Source: Balanoglossus misakiensis (taxonomy: Eukaryota > Hemichordata). Taken from it: a stretch of DNA of 64,000 nt. Positions 12,751-25,700 of the stretch are shown here, one piece after another. The notes under the pieces are model-generated. The model worked only from the letters and a program-made list of their open reading frames with translations, was not told the DNA's origin and did not search any database. Every line of letters begins with the position of its first letter. Position 1 is the first letter of the stretch. The position numbers and the translations under genes were made by a program. The stretch spans positions 7,874,001 through 7,938,000 of the forward strand of contig CM082586.2 of NCBI GenBank assembly GCA_040954595.2. Reading direction: 5' to 3'.

Positions 12751-13520
12751 CATAAACGACTGGCATACGAGGCTAAGGAGCGTTTGTTGGCAGTGTGTAT
12801 CTCTTAAAATGGCACTGAGCATACAAGCTTCCACGCCAAGAAAATTATTGATTGTACTCTTTCCTGCGAATTGAAGTAATAAAACAGTATGGTATATACT
12901 GCCCAGATAAGTCAGGATTTTTTGTGATACTGTGCAGTTGATTGTTGATTGCTCTCGGCCCTTGTAAATTTGAGTTCCTATAGCGGGGACAGATAGATTT
13001 TCTCCCACTGATTCTATTTGGCAATATCGTTGTTTTGAAAATTTCCTTGCAATGATTACAGACAAACAAATTTTGAAATTTCGACACAGCATTTTTATAT
13101 ATAGCGACATCGTTGAAGCCTGATATCAAAATGTGGAAGGGGTCTTGTCTAAAAGTTAAGGTACTCAATTGTTGCCTTTGATTTAAATGTTTGACGTGTA
13201 TTCTCCAGTGCCCCTAGAAATTTTGTATCTCTCTGACGCATGACCTTCTTAAGGAATACACAAACATCTACAGTACAATTCCATGTAGTCAACTTAAAAA
13301 CAAACTGGCAGCCTCGCTAGAGCTGGCTGTGAGAAGAAGACCTTTCTCGCCATGTTTATGTAACTGTTCTTTAATTACATGGCACAATACAAAAGTCTTT
13401 CCAGAGCCAGCTCGACTGGTAATACAAGTATTCGCATTATTTCCTGTGTTCTTTATCACCTGTTTCTCATCTGTCAATTCAGACATATTTCCCCTCAACA
13501 AAAATAACAATAAATACAAT
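12750..13520 (-). pseudogene. Broken helicase-like fragment
   Basis: On the minus strand, 13289-13519 reads as the N-terminal part of a superfamily 1-type helicase: SELTDEKQVIK followed by a Walker A loop SRAGSGKTFVL. It then runs into a stop, and residues further downstream lie in shifted frames. A separate minus frame at 12845-13168 contains a CNHC pair but no motif I can name. It lies between two repeat elements and is probably a captured or mobile-element fragment. Confidence 0.45.
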
Positions 13521-13521
13521 T

Positions 13522-14880
13522 AAAGCTGAAAGCAGCATTGTCGGGGCCCAAGCTCTATTATCGGATCTGATTATTAGATATGCACATAATTAATAAGTAG
13601 AAACATAATGCTGTGTTTTATCCCATGAAATATCAAGGTTATATCTATGTTTGGTGCTGATATAGTGTTAAGTAGGTCAAAGGTCACCCAGGGGTCACCC
13701 ACAATTTGGGCAGAAAATTTTGACCCATAGTAGTTCATGTCCAACAAAAACCAGACCTCTAGCCCTTTTGGTTAGTCCAGAATTAGGTATGCACATAAAT
13801 AATGAGTTAAGCAGGTGTCACAGGTGACCCAAAACTTTGGCTTTTCATTATGGCCCATACCTCCGAACGCCAAGGCTGTATCTGCTGTGGATGTCGAGAT
13901 ATGCAAAAGTAGGTCAAAGGTCACCAGAGGTCACCCAACATTTGGGCAAAAAATTTTGATCCCATACTGGTCCATGTCCAACAAAAACCAAACCTCTAGC
14001 TCTATTGGTTCGCCTGTAATTAGCTATGCACATAATTAATGAGGTCAGCAGAGGTCAAAGGGGTCTTGAAAAGTAGCAAAATATTTCGATCACACACTAA
14101 ATCCACATGCATCAAAAACCAAACGTCTAGCCCTATAGGTTAGCCAGAAATTAGGTATGCAGAAATAATAACACATGAAAAGTAGGTCAAAGGTCACGCG
14201 AAAAAAATCGCCAAAAATTTGTTACATATTTTAGTCACATGACGATTGATATCCATCAAAAGAATTTGTATGCTATCAATTTTTAGACTAGGATAAGGAA
14301 TTTAAATTTTTCACTGCTTTTTACAAAATCCAATATGGCCGCCATAATGTTCGACCAATCACAATGATCTTCGCAAACTTGATAGACATCAGATAGGTGA
14401 CCACATACCCCAAACAAACCCTGTGTCTCGGTTATCACCGTTTCTGGAGAAGAAGATTTTGGAAATTTAAGCCGGATTTCAGAAAAAAATTGTAGCAAAA
14501 AAACTGCAACATTGACAGCAAAATATCCAATTACAAAAATAATGGGTAGAAGGTAGACTACCTGCACACCAAATTTGAAGTCGATCTGACTTGTAGTTTC
14601 TGAGATCTGAGATTTGCATTTTTTCAGAAAATCCAATATGGCCGCCAGGTCACGGGACTAATTAAAAATTCACAGGTTCAATGCACATCTACTAATTGAC
14701 CTTGACCACTGTAGCAAGTTTGAGAAGTGTACCTGCAGCAGTGTCTGAGATCTAGAGCGACAAAGAATTGACACAAGAAAAAAGAAAGAAAGAAAGAAAG
14801 AAAGAATTCCAACAAAACCAAGAGGGGCCCAAGCCAAGCCAGGCTTGGGCCCCTCTTGGTTTCGTTGAAATTTTAAAAAT
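13522..14880. mobile_element. Long repeat element with DR1-like motifs and hairpin tail
   Basis: Begins AAAGCTGAAAGCAGC with GGGGCCCAAGC and ends in a near-perfect hairpin (AGAGGGGCCCAAGCC and GGCTTGGGCCCCTCT, about 14820-14862). Inside are repeated blocks with TTTGGGCAAAAAATTTTGA-like words and three exact AGGTCAAAGGTCA motifs (13674, 13911, 14184). AATCCAATATGGCCGCC segments near 14330 and 14630 recur near 40210 and 40570. Non-coding. Confidence 0.65.
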
Positions 14881-15808
14881 GGTCAAACCTCAAAATGGTC
14901 AAACCTCAAAAACTATGAACACCCTGTCAAACTGCTCATCAGAGATCGCCTTGTAAATGTAACTGGGAAGATTTACCTTAAAATTATGTTATTAAAAATG
15001 AATAGCCAAACATTAGTCTTCTCTGTAATGTATACCACTTATTCTGATTTTCCAGTGATTCTCTTCGTCATTTGTTGCCAAATAGTGGTGGGTTGAAAAT
15101 GCGTTTCATATCTATAAGTCTGCATCACGTACGTACGTACGTACAGACAAGTCGCGCACATGCCTGAGTCCACAAGGTAGTGTGAAACGAAAACGAACGT
15201 TGGTTACGTCGCATTTACTGCTTAGGAGGCAGTCGTACCGATGTACGGTGTGGTATACGTTAATACTGGATTGTTTGTTACTCGATTTGGTGTATAGAAA
15301 ACTCGCATTTCAGGTCCCGCAAAGTTAAGTGAGCCAACCCTTCATGAGATGGGTTAATATGCACATGAATTGTCAAGTAAAGTCTTACAAAGTAGTGATT
15401 TGCCCACTAGCAAAGGTAAAAATTTATATCCATCTTTTACCGCTTCTCTGGTTTAGTTATTGTGAAATTGCTTTGAAGTCATGTGAGCTGCAACTTTTGG
15501 AACAATTATCATAAAACTCAACACTAACATTAGCCCATACAGATAAATAATAAAGCTTTGTCGTAAGCAAATATTGTTGACACCATGGGAAAATGCAAAA
15601 GACAATGAAAATGTTGCATGTGAAACTACATAAAACTGTACTGATTTTTTTTCAATTCTTTAGTCATTTAAACAAATAATGCTGTCATGACATAGTATCA
15701 GATAATATCACTTAATGGATAAAATTAAAAGCCTTTCGGTGGTTATTAGAGATGTTTTAAGTTTAAATTTTATAAAGTTGCAGCTAATGGCGCCGAAAGT
15801 TGATATTA

Positions 15809-16714
15809 GGGACCGTTCAGTTTTTACGGCCGGGGGGGGGGGGGGGGGGGGGTCATCTGGTTTTTTTAAACGTTTAGGGGGGGGGGGGTCACATACTTTT
15901 GCCACCGAACTTTTGCTTTTGTGTCCACAAAATTGCAGTTTCGCACCCTTTATTTTACAAAATTTTCTAATGTGGGAGGGGGACACCCCCTCCCCCTGCA
16001 TTCTCCGCCACATTTCATTTTGGCTGGTTTGTCTAGTGTACCAGGGCAGAGTGCTTGCCACCCCAACCCCACCGATGATAATATTTAACAAAGTGAATAC
16101 ATAAAGGAGAATAATTGTTTAAACCATTTTGCATAACTGATAGTTTCGCGCTGCATCTTCTATATACTAGAAGTTTTATAAATGATGTCATGACAAGATG
16201 ACGCCAAATCTTCTAACTTTGAGTGGAGTGGCAAAAAGTAAAATTGGTCCTCCCAAACTTTGAGATAATTTGCTTTTGAGTTCATTAAAATGCAACTTTG
16301 CGCTTCATATTTTACAAAATATTCTTATGTGGGAGGGGGACACCCCCTCCCATGCCCACCCCTGCCACTTTTCTTGTTTTAACGATTCTAGCAACTATTG
16401 TATTGACTTGTCATTTTAATTTGTCCATAGATTTCTTTATTGCAACGATATACTATTATATACTTCAATAATACTTTAAGAAATATATAATTGAGGTGTG
16501 AGGAGCCTCATTCCCTTTATTGCATACAGTGTACATAGGATCAGGACGGCGAATGTTTTGGGCGTGGGTCATCATATTTTTGGGTCTGTCAAAGGGGGGG
16601 GGGTCATCATTTTTTGGTCCTGGGTGAAGGGGGAGTCGGCCTGATTTTGAGAACCAATGACACAAACTTGCCGCCGCCCCCCCCCCCCCCTGCCGTAAAA
16701 AACTGAACGGTCCC
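15809..16714. mobile_element. 906-bp element with GGGACCGTTCAG ends and poly-G tracts
   Basis: Terminal inverted repeats GGGACCGTTCAGTTTTTACG and its complement, each flanked by TTA as a likely 3-bp target duplication. Poly-G runs lie just inside both ends (15831-15852, 15879-15890; poly-C at 16677-16690). Open frames across it are low-complexity and not credible as genes. Confidence 0.8.
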
Positions 16715-17028
16715 TTACTGTGGTTGGCAATTGTGGACGTGTACAGCAAATTGAGCCATCGGCTTAGGGTGATTTTTACTTCATGCGCATGACCACCGAT
16801 GCATTCAGGCGAAGGCTGATCAATTTTTTCCTCGCAGGTGACATCGACTATGTACCATGGATAGCACCCATAGACGAAAATAAATCAAGGTTGAATTTCA
16901 AACACATTAACCATACACACACACAAAAATACAGTACACTGGGCATTTAGAGACGACGTAATTTCAGTGTATGATTGAGGTATGATGACTGGAAAGGTAT
17001 GGAACAGAATGCCCCAAATTCACATCCC

Positions 17029-17198
17029 TTAAAGGTATATGGTCATCATTTCCTAACTGTTACACTGGAAAATACAAATATAGCCAATCACAAATGCCCA
17101 ATGGCACCCGCGATAAAACATGGTCATTTGGACACTAGGTCACGCGATTTTGACCATAAAAAGGCATGTGTGTATTAGAGGTGACCGTATATCTTTAA
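17029..17198. mobile_element. TTAA MITE, AGGTATAYGGTCA family
   Basis: AAGGTATATGGTCA and GAGGTGACCGTATATCTT ends with TTAA on both sides. It is the orthologous position to the copy at 6584-6738. Confidence 0.7.
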
Positions 17199-17853
17199 CT
17201 GCTCAGTCACTAATGTGGAAGGACGGACGGACGGAAGGACGAATGAACGAATGTATGAATGAATGTAGCCTTTACACGTTGACATATGGGACATGCTTTC
17301 ACTCAATGAAAGGAACTATAAAACGTGGCAGCCATATGTTCTCCCAAGCAGAGAGTGAATACAAAGAGTGGGATGTCGCCCACCATTCCAAAGCATTGTT
17401 TCATGTCTGACTTAATATTTTATCCTGTGCCACGTTATCGAAACTCCACTCTATCACTATTGTTCACAAAGCGGGGGCATAACATGGATATGAATATCCA
17501 TGCATAACGCTTGTCCTACACCCACGGTGGTCTTTGATATCACTTTGTAACATAAAGCCAGACTCAATCGTTACGATAACGGCCACAATTCAACTGGTGA
17601 AGATTTATCCCAAATTATTAGTCCCATAGAATGATATTTATTCACAGAATTTTGACACAGCATGGAAAGAATATCACATATATTGTCAATACAAGTATTA
17701 TGGTGACTTCACTTGTGTGTGGTGCCCACATAATTAATTACCCCAACAAACAAAAGGTGAAATATTAAGTCATGCTGTCATACGCAAGTATCTCAGTGGG
17801 CGATGATCTCTCATCCGATCACATACCTCTCAATCAGATGAAGAAAGGACATC

Positions 17854-17859
17854 TATAAA
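17854..17859 (+). promoter_or_regulatory. TATA box of micro-exon gene 2
   Basis: TATAAA, 60 nt before the ATG at 17914, identical in context to gene 1. Confidence 0.72.
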
Positions 17860-17913
17860 TTGCGACCACCTGTAGATGTTCACTAGAATCCTACACCGAG
17901 ATAATCAACCAAC

Positions 17914-20900
17914 ATGATGAAGGTATTATTGCTGTCGATTATCCTCGCTTGTGTGTGTGTTGTTTGGCCATCATCTCTCCCTGAAGAGAAGACAGTCTTC
18001 AGTGAACATCCTGGTAAGCTATCAACATATGATATTCATCAGAACTTCTGACACATCTTTTGACTATCTTTCTGTCGAATCATTTCCTGAGTTCATCTTA
18101 ACGTGCAGACGAGGTTCGAGCATCCATTAAGAAGACGCATAACTCTATATCTTTCGGACTATGCACCAACGTACAGCATCTGGTGCACAAAAACTTTCCA
18201 CGAGCTCGGCCATTACACCGTGACGTGACACCAACATGCCTTGTACACTCTACACGATAAATCACACATAAAGGTGTTAGGAACTAACAAAATATCTCAA
18301 TACACTGTCAACTAACATGGACAGTATTGATGGGTACAGTCTGTGTTGCATTAAAGTCTTACACAGGTGGTGATATATATTTTGCATTATGTTTGTATCT
18401 GTTTTCCTGCTTGTAATATAGTTTTTATTTATTTATTTTTCAAAATAGATGCATCCGAATTAAAAGGGTATGGAAAAGATCACGTTGCAAGAACAAGTAA
18501 AGGTAAATTGATAATAATTGCTCTGTATTAAATTGAGATTAGTGGTTTCTTTCATTCATCAGCATCAGTTATTTAAAGGTATACGGTCACCTCCAATTTA
18601 CATACGTCCATATATGTCAGAAATGCCGTATTTGTGTGTTCTTAAGAACATATGGTGGCGCTCTTTTTTCGCGTGATTGGCTAGATCTCAATTTGTCATG
18701 GTTACTATAGCTATATTTGCATAGGTGACCGTATACATTTAATCAGGGGATGAAAACTCAAATGAGTATTCAATCCGATCCCGGACAAGCCCCCAATTTG
18801 TTACAACCCGCAGGCCGTCCGAGCCAAAAATATGCGGAGAATAGAGAGGTCAATTTACCTGACCGGGTGGCTTGTTTTACACCCGAACCGACCAACAGGC
18901 CGCAGCAAAAGAAATGGTCAAAGACAGCACACGTACAACAAACCAGTCTATCTACAGTGTTAATTTAATTACAGATACGAGTAAATTTCACAAATATGTT
19001 AACTAATATTTACAATAAAGTACAAACTAAACTAACGAGCGTGACCAGGTAAACAAACAAAAAATCCCTACCACGTTCAAAGTCTCACCAACAGTTCGGC
19101 GTCTCGACGCACGACGATACTGGCGTTTCACTCAACGCACAGCAATTCTGGCCTTTCTGTCCGTTTTACGCCGGGGTACAAAAAAGACAGCCACGTATAA
19201 CCTCAAACTGCATATCCACCGTGTAGTCCACAGACAGCCACGTATTACCTCCAATGCAGTTCCAAAGTGACACGGAGACGCGCTCCCTCAGGACGGCTCC
19301 CAAATCCCACGCGGCGTTCTCGAAAACCTCCACCACGACTTCACAAGTCCCTTCGACAGTGTCAATCCTCAGCTACCACAGTAGACAGGCACACTCCGTA
19401 CAGTGGGCTCCCAAAACTCCGCGACAATGCGACGGCACAGCTACCAGACCAGAATCAAAATGAGCCACACGACAACGTGGCACTGGGGTGTCTTTTATAC
19501 GACCGAAACTAACACCTGGTCACGTTAATATGTTAAATAAAGAAATTAACATAGGTGCACCTGGCCACGAAACAAAACAAAAAAGAAACTTCATCACATA
19601 GGATTCTGAAACTCTTGCATTCAGCCATGGTGTAAAGCGTTTCATATTTGATGACATATGCTCCCAGACTGGGCTATGGTTGTTATAAAAAGTGGTAACA
19701 GTTCATGTTATCAACAAACTAAGAGATTTGTGTACACAACCACAGCGCTGCTCGCGCACGCGTAATACTAATAGTTACCAGATGAAGTTTCATGGAGGTC
19801 GCGGTCATGTCACATCTGCCTATTTATTAATTTATGGAGAGTCTCAGTTGGCTGCTTACAAGTGACCCGGCTGGGCTGTACTAAATATCGGCAGACACCC
19901 TAATTATCATAGATTATCAATTATTTGCACAGACAATGACATATAATGTTCTACTTTTTTCTTTTCAGGCCAATGGGGTTGTGAGTATGGCATTCTTTTC
20001 ATTTTGAAAGCATGGAGTGTGTGTGTGTGTGTATGTCTGTCTATCTGTACATGTATGTAGGTGTGTGTATGTTGATTTGTATGTGCCTCTACAAAGAGAC
20101 AACCAATTGTATGCACAAAATCGGTGAAGATCTAAGACGCAAATTATAACATGCAATAACAATATAATGTATATGAAAAGGGAGATCTTTCCTTTTGAAC
20201 GCCAAAGTCAAGATAAGAACTTTATTTTCGGTCAAATTTAAAATCGCACCTACATGTATCAATAAATATACACACTGACAGTAACACTAATTTCTACAGA
20301 TTATAAATTAATTGAATCATCAGAAACTAGCAATAATAATTGTTGTCATGATCTTCTCTTTTCACTTTGCATTGTTTGCATATTAGAAAGTCGCCTGTAT
20401 GTATGTATGTTTATGTATACACATACATGTACATCTCTGATCACGAGGAGTATAGTAGGTATAGGCAAAACCAGTCATATGATTACAAAAGTATCTGTTT
20501 ATTGGTCTTGACGAAAAGGAAACAAGGGTTTCAATCTCATCTTGTACATCCTTTCATCGGGTGACAACCGAATCATCCAGTTTTTAACCCGCAGCAGTTG
20601 CATACATGTAGATGTTTTTTTAACAAATATCACCCTCCAAACTTCAGGATATGTTTTAGAGTCCCATAATCAAGCCATAATACCATTGAAAATGGCAATG
20701 GGTCTGCTTGACAAAAATCCCATTCATACACAGATATTTTACAACTGTTACAACTGCTTTTTTAATGCGTTGTTCAGTTTTATTCCTTTTCTCTCAGTGG
20801 AAGATGTTATCCATATGTCAGAGAACATGCAGCGACCACGCTGGACTGGCTGTCAGATGGAATAACCCTACTTACTAATTAGTGATAATGGTTTATTTAG

Positions 20901-22718
20901 ATGGAAAATTTATAACTTTTACTGTCACTTAATACTTAAAGGCACGTAAGCTGCAACTGGATAAAAAATCAATGTTTTAAATAATCTCATATATGCTTTT
21001 AATTATATCTATTAAATGCTATTTCATGATAATATATCAAGCTCAACACTTATTTATGACAAAATGGCCAAAAATTAAAGAAAAACGAAAATTCCTGAAA
21101 TTTTTAAAAAAGTGCAATATTGCAATGAAAAATGACAATCTGATGTCTCAGTGGTGTACATTTACTTCCATGAGCTCAAGTGGATGAGATCATGTTTTGT
21201 TTATGAAGTTTCACAACCGGAAATGCGACATTTTCATTGTTTCTTTCATTTTCCCACGGTGGCGGCCATAATCGCTTGCGGCAAAGCTTTATTATTTATC
21301 TGGTTAAAACTTGCATATGCACTCATATTTAGGGTTTATAATGCTTGTGTATAGTTCACTGCCTTCATCTGCATGGACTTATGGTAGTGCAGTGTGAAAC
21401 AAAAATTATGAAAATTATCCCAAAAGTTACAGCTTACGTGCCTTTAAAGGGACAAAGTCTCTCTCTCGCTGCCCTTTTTCCATTAATTATGTTTGATACA
21501 AGACACTATTAATGTTATTCTACATGTAGATATATAGTGAATCAATGTTCGACCACACAAAACTTCCATCCCACTTGTATGAAATGAGAGTAAAAACTCG
21601 CCCAAAATGAATAAATGGTAAAGAATGATTATTCATTTTGGCGAGTTTTTTCACTCTCCTGTCTATAAGAGGGATGGAAGTTGTGTGTGGTTGAACATTC
21701 ATTCACTATATATCTATATGTAGAATAACAAATTGTGTCTTGTATCAAATATAATTAATGGAAAAAAGGGCAGCGAGAGAGAGACTTTGTCCCTTTAATA
21801 CAGGAACAACCAAATTAAACATTGTCAAACATTTCAAGAAGCGGAAACTTGTATTAAAATGTTTCTTGTGCTCTTTCTCTACAGATCCGTGGAATGACAG
21901 TAAGTAACACTATGCACAAATTGCACAAATATTAAAATTTCTATGTACTGGTGCTTGTGTGTGTGGGTATGTATGTATGTATGTATGTATGTATGTATAC
22001 ATGCATGTATGTAAATTACCTAGGGAGGTTGAAGTTTTGATGGATAGTTTTCTTGTTGGCACTGATTTATCAGTTGATTGATTTGCTTACTCATTATCAT
22101 ATTTATTGCCTATTTATTTACTATTTTTATGAATTTGATCATTTTTATGAGGACCCTGATGTAAATTAAAATTTGTTTCTTGTGATCAGGTTACCCTCTT
22201 TCAATGAAGTATGACAATAATGATTGAGGTTTCATCAAAGAGACTACCCTTATTTGGAAAGCTTTGCTCAATGTCATTCACCTCTTCATTGCTAAAAGCA
22301 ATGTACACATCAATAATATATGACACATTTGCTGGACTATGCTGTCAGATAGAGAGCCAAGTAGACCAAGCACAATTTAAGGGAAAAATTTCACTCCCTC
22401 ATGGCCAATCAATATGTATTGTCCTCGTGCAGAAACTTATATTAAAATGTTTCTTCTGCTCTTCCTTTACAGACCCTGCACGGGAAGGTGAGTTTTACTC
22501 TTATGAAACAAGTATGTATGTATGTATGTATGTATGTATGTATGTATGTATGTATGTATGTATGTATGTATGTATGTATGTACCGGTATGTATGTATGTA
22601 TGCATGTATGTATGTCAAGAAGGGTAGTAGCTACTACCCTTCTTTATACTCCGCTCTACTCTTGTATTAAGCACTTTGGATTGGACCAGTTGAATCGCAT
22701 ACTTCGTATGTATGTATG

Positions 22719-22749
<31 letters not shown>

Positions 22750-25700
22750 CGTTTGCATGCTTAAACTTTATGTTAGTTACCTATCATATTGTCTTCTTGA
22801 TCTAATCACAGGAAAGAGAGAAGATTTGTCAAAGCGTTGTAAGTAATACGTTTTTTTTTATTTGGACAGACAGACACATACATACATACATACATACATA
22901 CATACATACATGTGTCTCTTGGTCTACAAAACAGTGGAATTGATATCATAATACACATATACATGCACACAAATGATTATAAACCACTTTAAAGCACCAA
23001 CACATAAGTCATCGCTGACATTGCACAGGATGAAATGTCAGCGATTGTCTGCATTGAGACAATGTACCGGTCAGTATACAGCGACCGATGCAGGACCGGT
23101 TGTACAAACTAGCCAATCAATAACGATAGCTTAAAGTGTTAATCCTTCATTATAAGTCGAAACATATTGAGACGATCAACCAAATTGAACTGATCATGAA
23201 TGTCATCCAAAGGCAGAGACTTGTGTTAATCGTTTGGTCTGCTCTTTCTATACAGATCCCTGGGGGGAAGGTATGTATGTATAATATCTACAACTGGACT
23301 CACTCATGAGAAGACAGGCTGGGTTACATGCATATATACAGGTGGTGGATTGTTTGATGGTTGGTAGTTTTGCTTAACATGGTGATATGAATGTGCAGGG
23401 AGATGAGTGGGGAGATACTGCCTATTGTTTCTCCAGCTGCCCTTACTTTATATTCAGCTCAGCTTTATTATCGAGTACTTTGTATTGGACTAGTCAAACC
23501 ACATATTGTATGTACCATATGTATGTATACCTTATTATCGCCCACTATGAACATCAAACTTCAAGACATTATTCAACTGTTTCTTTTCACCACCTATGTA
23601 ACTTATAACAGATTGAATAAACCGCATTGCCATTATTTTAGATTATAAATGCAACAAGTTTTAATGATCTGTCGATCGCTGTATCTTTCATGTAAAAATC
23701 ACAATTACTGGTACCTGAGTACAGTGCGTAGTACAGAGATGACATGAAAATGTTATGGTTCCATGACTTTCGCCTTATCGCTTACCAAAATCAACAGTAG
23801 AAAAACTTGGGAAATATGACAGCAGAAACAATGTGTCACAAATGTGTTAGAGAATTGACAAGCACATGCAGTATATGAGTTTGGTTAAAAAATTGCATAT
23901 TGTTCCTTCTAGCTTTGACTAGCTTTGGTTTTCAAAATCAAAACGGTGCCGTTTCATTTGCATGTTTTGAAATATTTTGTCCCACCTCTTCTAACAATAA
24001 ATATGAAGACTGTTCATATGATAAACACAGAATGCATTCAATATTTTTCTGTGTACTGGTATACTCATAGAAAGCAGTCATGTAAACGAAGATATCAAAT
24101 ACAGAAATATCATTGGATATGTCATATTGGCTATGCAATTATCAATCATTTTAACGAGCAGAAACTTGTATAAACAAATGCTTCTTTTCTTCTTTTCCTT
24201 TTCTACAGACATGTATTATCGTAAGTAGACCAAGCACAATTTAAGGGAAAAATTTCACTCCCTCATGGCCAATCAATATGTATTGTCCTCGTGCAGAAAC
24301 TTATATTAAAATGTTTCTTCTGCTCTTCCTTTACAGACCCTGCACGGGAAGGTGAGTTTTACTCTTATGAAACAAGTATGTATGTATGTATGTATGTATG
24401 TATGTATGTATGTACCGGTATGTATGTATGTATGCATGTATGTATGTCAAGAAGGGTAGTAGCTACTACCCTTCTTTATACTCCGCTCTACTCTTGTTAG
24501 AGAATTGACAAGCACATGCAGTATATGAGTTTGGTTAAAAAATTGCATATTGTTCCTTCTAGCTTTGACTAGCTTTGGTTTTCAAAATCAAAACGGTGCC
24601 GTTTCATTTGCATGTTTTGAAATATTTTGTCCCACCTCTTTTAACAATAAATATGAAGACTGTTCATATGATAAACACAGAATGCATTCAATATTTTTCT
24701 GTGTACTGGTATACTCATAGAAAGCAGTCATGTAAACGAAGATATCAAATACAGAAACATCATTGGATATGTCATATTGGTTATGTAATTATCAATCATT
24801 TAACGAGCAGAAACTTGTATAAACAAATGCTTCTTTTCTTCTTTTCCTTTTCTACAGACATGTGGGGTTATCGTAAGTATTACATGGCGCAAAAAGTCGT
24901 ATGTATGTATGTATGTATGTATGTATGTATGTATGTATGTATGTATTCAGCAAGTCTGTTAATCAATAACAACACATTCTGTTTATACCGCATGCACTTG
25001 TATTGAAAATGTTCTATTCTGTCCTTCCTTCCAGAACCATGGGCTTTAGGTAAGTACATGTATTATTGTGTTTTAACACTTTATATTAAATTTTGAAAGT
25101 CTGGTGTATGACCCAAATATAACCATAGCTGTGTATTGTATAAGAGCAAAATTTCCCTCTATAAACACCAATTCACAAAAAAATGTTGAACAAATCAAAC
25201 ATTGGTTTAAAGTGGCATAACGTAACTCTTGCATTAAATATACATCCCTCACTATTAGTACATAATGATAGTAACAACAAGATTGTCAATCGATCGCAAC
25301 AACAGAAACTTATTATTATTTATTTATGTATGTATAAATGCATGTGTGTTTGTACGCGGGCAAATTTCTTTTTATTATTTTATGTGTCATTATTGCATGT
25401 ATTACCTACTCTGTTCCAATCACAGGAAAGAAAAGAGTTGATTCATCCAAACGTGGTAAGCAATGAAAAATTAATGTTAGATATTATTTGTTAAGCAAGG
25501 CATTTTATGTGAAATCTGCAAAGATCACTACTTAAGGGATGGCACAAAATTGTGATACATTATTTACTCGCAATTTGCAATAATAACTTTAACATTCTCT
25601 GTTGCCTTATTAGAGCGAAAATAAATGGGTGATAATAAAACTTATTTTGTGTTGTGGTCTTCTCTATTGATTATGTTTCTGATTCTAGCATTATTCATTA

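Larger units (their letters stand above)
15058..19768. repeat. Tandem gene duplication, 5' part, copy 2
   Basis: Counterpart of 5935-9161, interrupted by a partial repeat (about 15456-15700), the poly-G element (15809-16714) and a unique 860-bp block at 18745-19605. Homology resumes at the GCCATGGTGTAAAGCG stretch near 19624. Confidence 0.88.

Noticed and set aside
15708-16104. Open frames of about 128 codons on both strands near the poly-G tracts
   Set aside because: Low-complexity runs within the GGGACCGTTCAG element; no domain and mirrored on both strands.
20797-20880. Possible extra exon WKMLSICQRTCSDHAG after a CTCTCAG acceptor in gene 2
   Set aside because: No donor gives a length divisible by three in phase 1 and the frame stops, so it does not fit the gene's pattern.
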